Under the pieces are notes generated by a model. It saw only the letters and a list, made by a program, of their open reading frames with translations. It did not search any database and was not told the DNA's origin. Below, in pieces: positions 59,907 to 64,000 of a DNA stretch of 64,000 nucleotides (the first letter of the stretch is position 1; each line of letters opens with the position of its first letter). A program made the translations under genes and the position numbers. The stretch is from positions 2,542,001-2,606,000 of the forward strand of contig NC_018581.1 of assembly GCF_000143885.2 (NCBI RefSeq), given 5' to 3'. This DNA is from Gordonia sp. KTR9 (lineage in GTDB: Bacteria; Actinomycetota; Actinomycetes; Mycobacteriales; Mycobacteriaceae).

Positions 59907-60644
59907 TCACTTGAGGTCGGCGGCGGCCGCGTCATCGAGGAACCAGATCGTCTCCTCGGTGCCGCGGGCGCCGGCGGCGGGCCAGTCGGCAGGATCCGCG
60001 CCGCGGTGGGCGGCGCCGACCGCCTCGGACTTGTCGGCCCCGGCGACCAGGAACCACACCTGTCGCGAGCGGTTCACCACGGGCAGGGTCAGCGTGATCC
60101 GGCGCGGTGGTGGTTTCGGCGAATCCTCGACGGCGACAACCGACTTGGTGGTCTCCGCGGTTGCCGCGGTGTGCGGGAACAGTGAATTGACGTGCCCCTC
60201 ACCACCCATGCCGAGCAGGTGGAGATCGAAGTCCGGGGCCACACCGTCACTCGACCGGCCGGCGAGGATCGCGGCATAATCGGCTGCCGCCGCCTCGATG
60301 TCGTCACCGAGCGGACCGTCCGACGGCGCCATCGGGAACACCCGTGACGGGTCGACGGGAACCTTGTCGAGCAGCGCCTCACGTGCCTGACCCGAGTTGC
60401 GCTCCGGGTCGTCGGCGGGGACGAATCGGTCGTCGCCCCAGTAGATGTCGACCTTCGACCAGTCGATGGTGCCGCTGTCCGCGGCGAGCGCCGAGAGGAG
60501 TCCGATCCCGTTGCTGCCGCCCGTCAGCACCACGCTGGCGACACCGCGTTCGGCCTGGGCGCGGGTGACGAGGTCCACGAAACGGGTGGCGGCGGTCTCG
60601 ACCAGTTCCTGCTTGGAGTCGAAGACGAGGGTCTCGGTGGTCAT
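59907..60644 (-). CDS. pgl: 6-phosphogluconolactonase
   Basis: A 245-residue hydrolase of the NagB/DevB fold, second enzyme of the oxidative pentose phosphate pathway. Signatures: ASVVLTGGSNGIGLLSAL, VDIYWGDDRFVPADDPERNSG and the catalytic-region LHLLGMGGEGHVNSLFPHTA. It is the last of the minus-strand run tal-zwf-opcA-pgl, its start overlapping the opcA stop by 4 nt. Confidence 0.93.
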   Translation of the reverse strand: MTTETLVFDSKQELVETAATRFVDLVTRAQAERGVASVVLTGGSNGIGLLSALAADSGTIDWSKVDIYWGDDRFVPADDPERNSGQAREALLDKVPVDPSRVFPMAPSDGPLGDDIEAAAADYAAILAGRSSDGVAPDFDLHLLGMGGEGHVNSLFPHTAATAETTKSVVAVEDSPKPPPRRITLTLPVVNRSRQVWFLVAGADKSEAVGAAHRGADPADWPAAGARGTEETIWFLDDAAAADLK

Positions 60645-61573
60645 CGGGCGGCAACTCCTTCGGCGTCGTCTGCGAACTCGACCTCGGGCACTCCCTTGAG
60701 TGCTTCGACGTACACCTCGTCGGTGTCGAGTCGTCGTAACTCCTCGGCGATACAGGCGGGCAGTTCGCGTCGGCCCATCGCGACGCGCCCATCGGGTTTA
60801 CCCGGCATCGAGAGCACCGCGTTGTTCTCTTCGTCCACCGCGAGGATGGTCGGGCCGTCGTCGCGGAACAGGCGGATCTCGAAACTCCCACGCCGGCGCC
60901 GGGTCGGCACGCGCAGGGTGGATCGTAGCCACCCGGCGAGTAGATCGACCGATGGCGAGTTCTGCGCTCCCGTCACCTGGACCTCGGTGACCGGGGTGTG
61001 CGGCGGACGATCGAATGCGGAGGCGAGGATCGCGCGCCAGTGCGTGACGTGGGTCCAGGCGAGGTCGGTGTCGCCGGGGGAGTAGGTCTCGAGGCGCTGC
61101 GCGAGCACCGCGAGCGAGTCGTCGGCCTTGCTCGCGTCGACGATGCGCCGATGTCCGAGCCTGCCGAGTGGATCGTCGGCGGGACGCACCGGGCCCTTGC
61201 CCGGCCACCAGGTGACGACCGGGGTGTCGGGCAGGAGGAACGGAGTCACGACACTGTGGGGATGGTCGGCCAGTTCGCCCTGCAGCGACAGCACCACCAC
61301 CTCCGAGGCGCCGGCGTCGCCGCCCACGCGGATCTGCGCGTCGAGCCGTGAGTCACCCTCGCGCACACCCCGGTACACGACGATGACGCGGCTGGGATGC
61401 TCGCGACTGGCGCCGACCGCCGCCTCGATGGCCCCTTCCATCGGTTCGCCCAGTTCGACGCACACGACGAGAGTGAGGACGCGTCCGAGACTGAGCGCAC
61501 CACCCGCGGCACGCACCTCGATGATCTTCTTCGCGACCTTTCCGGTCGACGTGTCGGGCAGTTCGACGATCAT
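60641..61573 (-). CDS. opcA: Glucose-6-phosphate dehydrogenase assembly protein OpcA
   Basis: A 310-residue actinobacterial/cyanobacterial protein needed for full activity and assembly of Zwf. Features: N-terminal MIVELPDTSTGKVAKKIIEV, LTLVVCVELGEPMEGAI, PDTPVVTWWPGKGPV and the C-terminal GRVAMGRRELPACIAEELR. No enzymatic motif is known for the family. It lies directly after zwf (49 nt) and overlaps pgl, so subunits of one activity are co-produced. In cyanobacteria OpcA is redox-controlled; no evidence for that is visible here. Confidence 0.93.
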   Translation of the reverse strand: MIVELPDTSTGKVAKKIIEVRAAGGALSLGRVLTLVVCVELGEPMEGAIEAAVGASREHPSRVIVVYRGVREGDSRLDAQIRVGGDAGASEVVVLSLQGELADHPHSVVTPFLLPDTPVVTWWPGKGPVRPADDPLGRLGHRRIVDASKADDSLAVLAQRLETYSPGDTDLAWTHVTHWRAILASAFDRPPHTPVTEVQVTGAQNSPSVDLLAGWLRSTLRVPTRRRRGSFEIRLFRDDGPTILAVDEENNAVLSMPGKPDGRVAMGRRELPACIAEELRRLDTDEVYVEALKGVPEVEFADDAEGVAAR

Positions 61574-61622
61574 CGGGTGGCCTCCTGAACGGAACGGTCG
61601 GTGAGGACGTGCGGGCTTCTCG

Positions 61623-63176
61623 TCACGGCCGGCGCCACGCGCGACCGGTGCGGGCCATCATCTCCTCGGCCGACGGCGGACCCCACGTGCCGGACTCGTA
61701 GGTGTCGGGGGAGCCCGACGCAGCCCAGTGTTCGAGCACCGGATCGAGGATGCGCCACGACAACTCGACTTCCTCGTTGACGGGGAACAGCGAGGGCTCA
61801 CCCAGCAGGACGTCGAGGATCAACCGCTCGTAGGCCTCCGGCGAGGCCTCGGTGAAGGCGGTGCCGTAGCTGAAGTCCATGTTGACGTCCCGGACCTCCA
61901 TGCTCGACCCGGGGACCTTCGAGCCGAAGCGCAGGGTGATGCCCTCGTCCGGCTGGACCCGGATGACGAGCGCGTTCTGGCTGAGCTCCTCGGTCATCGT
62001 CTGATCGAAGGGCAGGTGTGGTGCGCGTTTGAACACGAGCGCGATCTCGGTGACCCGTCGGCCCAGACGCTTACCGGTACGGAGGTAGAACGGCACACCG
62101 GCCCAGCGTCGGGAGTCGACCTCGAGTGCGATCGCGGCGAAGGTCTCGGTCGTCGAGTCCTTCGCGAAGCCGTCTTCGTCTTTGAGGCCCGGGACCTTCT
62201 CGCTGCCCTGCCAACCGGGTCCGTACTGACCGCGGGCGGTGTTCTCGTCGATCGGCAGGACGTTGCGGGTCGCGGCGAGGACCTTGATCTTCTCGGCCTG
62301 TAATTGCTTGGGCTCGAAGGAGATCGGCTCCTCCATCGCGACCAGGGCCATGAGCTGCATGAGGTGGTTCTGGATGACGTCGCGCGCCGCGCCGATGCCG
62401 TCGTAGTAACCCGCCCGACCGCCGAGACCGATGTCCTCGGCCATGGTGATCTGGACGTGGTCGACGTAGTGCGAACTCCAGAGCGGGTCGAAGAGCTGAT
62501 TGGCGAACCGCAGGGCCAGGATGTTCTGGACGGTTTCCTTGCCGAGGTAGTGGTCGATGCGGAACACCGACGACTCCGGGAAGACGTTGTTGACGATCGC
62601 GTTCAGCTCGCGGGCGGACTCGAGGTCGTGACCGAACGGCTTCTCGATCACCACCCGGCGCCAGCTGTCGCCCGTCGGGGCGGCGAGTCCGCTGCGTTCG
62701 AGCTGCTCGCAGACCGTGGGGAACGCCTTCGGTGGGATCGACAGGTAGAAGGCGTGATTGCCGTCGGTCCCGCGTTCGACGTCGAGCGACTTGAGGGTGT
62801 CGCGCAGCCGGTCGAAGGCGGCGTCGTCGTCGAAGGCGCCCTGCACGAAGCGGAATCCCTCGGCGAGGCGTTCCCACACCTCTTCGCGGAATCCGGTCCG
62901 TGCGTGCTCGCGGACGGCGTCGTGAACGATGGCGCCGAAGTCCTCGTCGGTCCAGTCGCGACGGGCGAACCCGACGAGAGCGAACGAGGGTGGCAGGAGG
63001 CCGCGGTTGGCCAGGTCGTAGACCGCCGGCATCAATTTCTTGCGTGCCAGGTCACCGGTGACCCCGAAGATGACCAGGCTGCATGGTCCCGCGATGCGTG
63101 GCAGCCGTTTGTCCTGTGGGTCACGGAGCGGATTGGTCCACGAACCGGACCCGACCGACTGCTCGCCTCCGGCCAC
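61623..63176 (-). CDS. zwf: Glucose-6-phosphate 1-dehydrogenase
   Basis: A 517-residue NADP-dependent enzyme that starts the oxidative pentose phosphate pathway. The dinucleotide motif is VIFGVTGDLARKKLMPAVY; the substrate site FRIDHYLGKETVQNILALRF contains the catalytic His; VVIEKPFGHDLESARELN and GVPFYLRTGKRLGRRVTE are also diagnostic. The first 20 residues are variable. It starts at GTG, 6 nt after the transaldolase stop. Confidence 0.96.
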   Translation of the reverse strand: MAGGEQSVGSGSWTNPLRDPQDKRLPRIAGPCSLVIFGVTGDLARKKLMPAVYDLANRGLLPPSFALVGFARRDWTDEDFGAIVHDAVREHARTGFREEVWERLAEGFRFVQGAFDDDAAFDRLRDTLKSLDVERGTDGNHAFYLSIPPKAFPTVCEQLERSGLAAPTGDSWRRVVIEKPFGHDLESARELNAIVNNVFPESSVFRIDHYLGKETVQNILALRFANQLFDPLWSSHYVDHVQITMAEDIGLGGRAGYYDGIGAARDVIQNHLMQLMALVAMEEPISFEPKQLQAEKIKVLAATRNVLPIDENTARGQYGPGWQGSEKVPGLKDEDGFAKDSTTETFAAIALEVDSRRWAGVPFYLRTGKRLGRRVTEIALVFKRAPHLPFDQTMTEELSQNALVIRVQPDEGITLRFGSKVPGSSMEVRDVNMDFSYGTAFTEASPEAYERLILDVLLGEPSLFPVNEEVELSWRILDPVLEHWAASGSPDTYESGTWGPPSAEEMMARTGRAWRRP

Positions 63177-63182
63177 CTGCGC

Positions 63183-64000
63183 TCAGCCCTCGTTCGCTGC
63201 GGACAGTTGCTCGGCGGTCGCGCTGAGCAGATCGTTCCACGCGTCCTCGAACTTGCTGACGCCCTCGTCCTCGAGAACCTTGAAGACGTCGGCGACGTCG
63301 ACGCCCACCGCCGAGATCTTGTCGAAGATCTCCTGCGACTCGGCGGCGAGACCGATGATGGACCCGGTGTTGACCCAGCCGTGGTCGGCGAAGGCGTCCA
63401 TCGTCTTGCCGGGCATCGTGTTGACCGTGTTCGGCGCGACGAGCTCGCTCACGTACAGCGTGTCCGGGTAGTCCGGGTTCTTCACACCCGTCGACGCCCA
63501 GAGTGCGCGCTGGGGCCGCGCGCCCTTGGCAAGGAGGTCGGGGAAGCGGGACTCGACCTCGAAGACCTGCTGGTAGGCCGAGTAGGCGAGGCGGGCGTTG
63601 GCCAGTGCGGCCTTGCCCTTCAGTTCCACGGCCTCCGGGGTTCCGATGGCGTCGAGCCGCTTGTCGATCTCGGTGTCCACGCGCGACACGAAGAACGACG
63701 CGACGGAGTGGATGCGCGACAGGTCATGGCCTGCCTGGGCGGCGGCGTCGAGGCCGTCGAGGTAGGCGTCGATGACCTTCTCGTAGCGCTCGACCGAGAA
63801 GATCAGCGTGACGTTCACGCTGATGCCCTCGGCGATCACCTTGGCGATGGCCGGCAGGCCCGCCTCGGTGGCCGGGATCTTGATGAGCAGGTTCGGCCGG
63901 TCGACGATCTTCCACAGCTCGACGGCCTGGGCCACCGTGGCGTCGGTGTCGTGGGCCAGGCGCGGGTCGACCTCGATCGAGACCCGGCCGTCGACGCCGT
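63183..64000 (-). CDS. tal: Transaldolase (5' end beyond the window)
   Basis: About 272 C-terminal residues are inside the window. The Schiff-base Lys lies in [41 protein letters not shown] and [19 protein letters not shown] mark the actinobacterial transaldolase type; [20 protein letters not shown] and [18 protein letters not shown] complete the barrel. The start codon is past base 64000; transketolase would be expected just upstream on the basis of order in related genomes, but it is not visible. Confidence 0.94.
   Translation of the reverse strand, partial: GVDGRVSIEVDPRLAHDTDATVAQAVELWKIVDRPNLLIKIPATEAGLPAIAKVIAEGISVNVTLIFSVERYEKVIDAYLDGLDAAAQAGHDLSRIHSVASFFVSRVDTEIDKRLDAIGTPEAVELKGKAALANARLAYSAYQQVFEVESRFPDLLAKGARPQRALWASTGVKNPDYPDTLYVSELVAPNTVNTMPGKTMDAFADHGWVNTGSIIGLAAESQEIFDKISAVGVDVADVFKVLEDEGVSKFEDAWNDLLSATAEQLSAANEG

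Overview
The window is high-GC DNA (roughly two thirds G+C by eye) from an actinobacterium of the order Mycobacteriales. The best fit is a Gordonia-like genus. The evidence is gene content and order: the blocks alaS-ruvX-mltG-aroE-prepilin peptidase-aroC-aroK-aroB-pepQ-efp-nusB, pyrR-pyrB-pyrC-carA-carB-pyrF-mihF-gmk-rpoZ-coaBC-metK-priA-fmt-rsmB-rpe-ribD-ribE-ribBA-ribH-uvrC-rapZ-yvcK-whiA and gap-pgk-tpiA-secG-(ppc)-pgl-opcA-zwf-tal match, piece by piece, the order known from mycobacteria. WhiA, mIHF, OpcA and an ATP-grasp/alpha-E fusion also fit. The genus is an inference. No rRNA, tRNA, CRISPR array, insertion sequence or prophage was seen.

Layout. (1) 1-3830: end of a DUF2126 transglutaminase-like gene, a circularly permuted ATP-grasp/alpha-E fusion and a second transglutaminase, all overlapping. 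(2) 3979-6547: an aminoglycoside-phosphotransferase-like kinase and rarA. (3) 6669-16076: alaS, ruvX, mltG and most of the shikimate pathway (aroE, aroC, aroK, aroB; no aroQ) with a small prepilin peptidase. (4) 16117-18927: a small membrane protein, an M24 peptidase, efp and nusB. (5) 19046-27912: the complete pyrimidine operon from pyrR to pyrF, mostly with 1-4 nt overlaps and with a PyrR-type hairpin at the first ribosome binding site. (6) 28388-36657: mihF, gmk, rpoZ, coaBC, metK, priA, fmt, rsmB.

(7) 36673-43301 is the one clearly accessory block. It separates rsmB from rpe, which are adjacent in mycobacteria. It holds an ArsR/SRPBCC/RibD-like operon on the minus strand, a DUF222-HNH (13E12-type) gene, and a tight three-gene cassette: a small WXG protein, an 836-residue protein with its own N-terminal WXG motif, and a lipoprotein. 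This cassette, behind a structured leader, is the best candidate for an undescribed system, probably a type VII secretion substrate set. (8) 43352-48351: rpe and the riboflavin operon, with an FMN riboswitch inside it between ribD and ribE. (9) 48362-53408: uvrC-rapZ-yvcK-whiA. (10) 53601-64000: lower glycolysis, secG, ppc and, on the minus strand, the pentose-phosphate genes pgl, opcA, zwf and tal.

The genes are mainly housekeeping: translation fidelity, aromatic amino-acid precursors, de novo UMP synthesis, SAM, coenzyme A and flavin cofactors, excision repair, central carbon flow. The non-coding signals most worth attention are a long stem-loop ahead of secG, two stable hairpins in the mihF leader, a 12-codon mini-cistron bridging pyrB and pyrC, a priA gene whose good Shine-Dalgarno faces a GTC codon, a duplicated 12-bp palindrome, and several -10 elements placed exactly for leaderless mRNAs.
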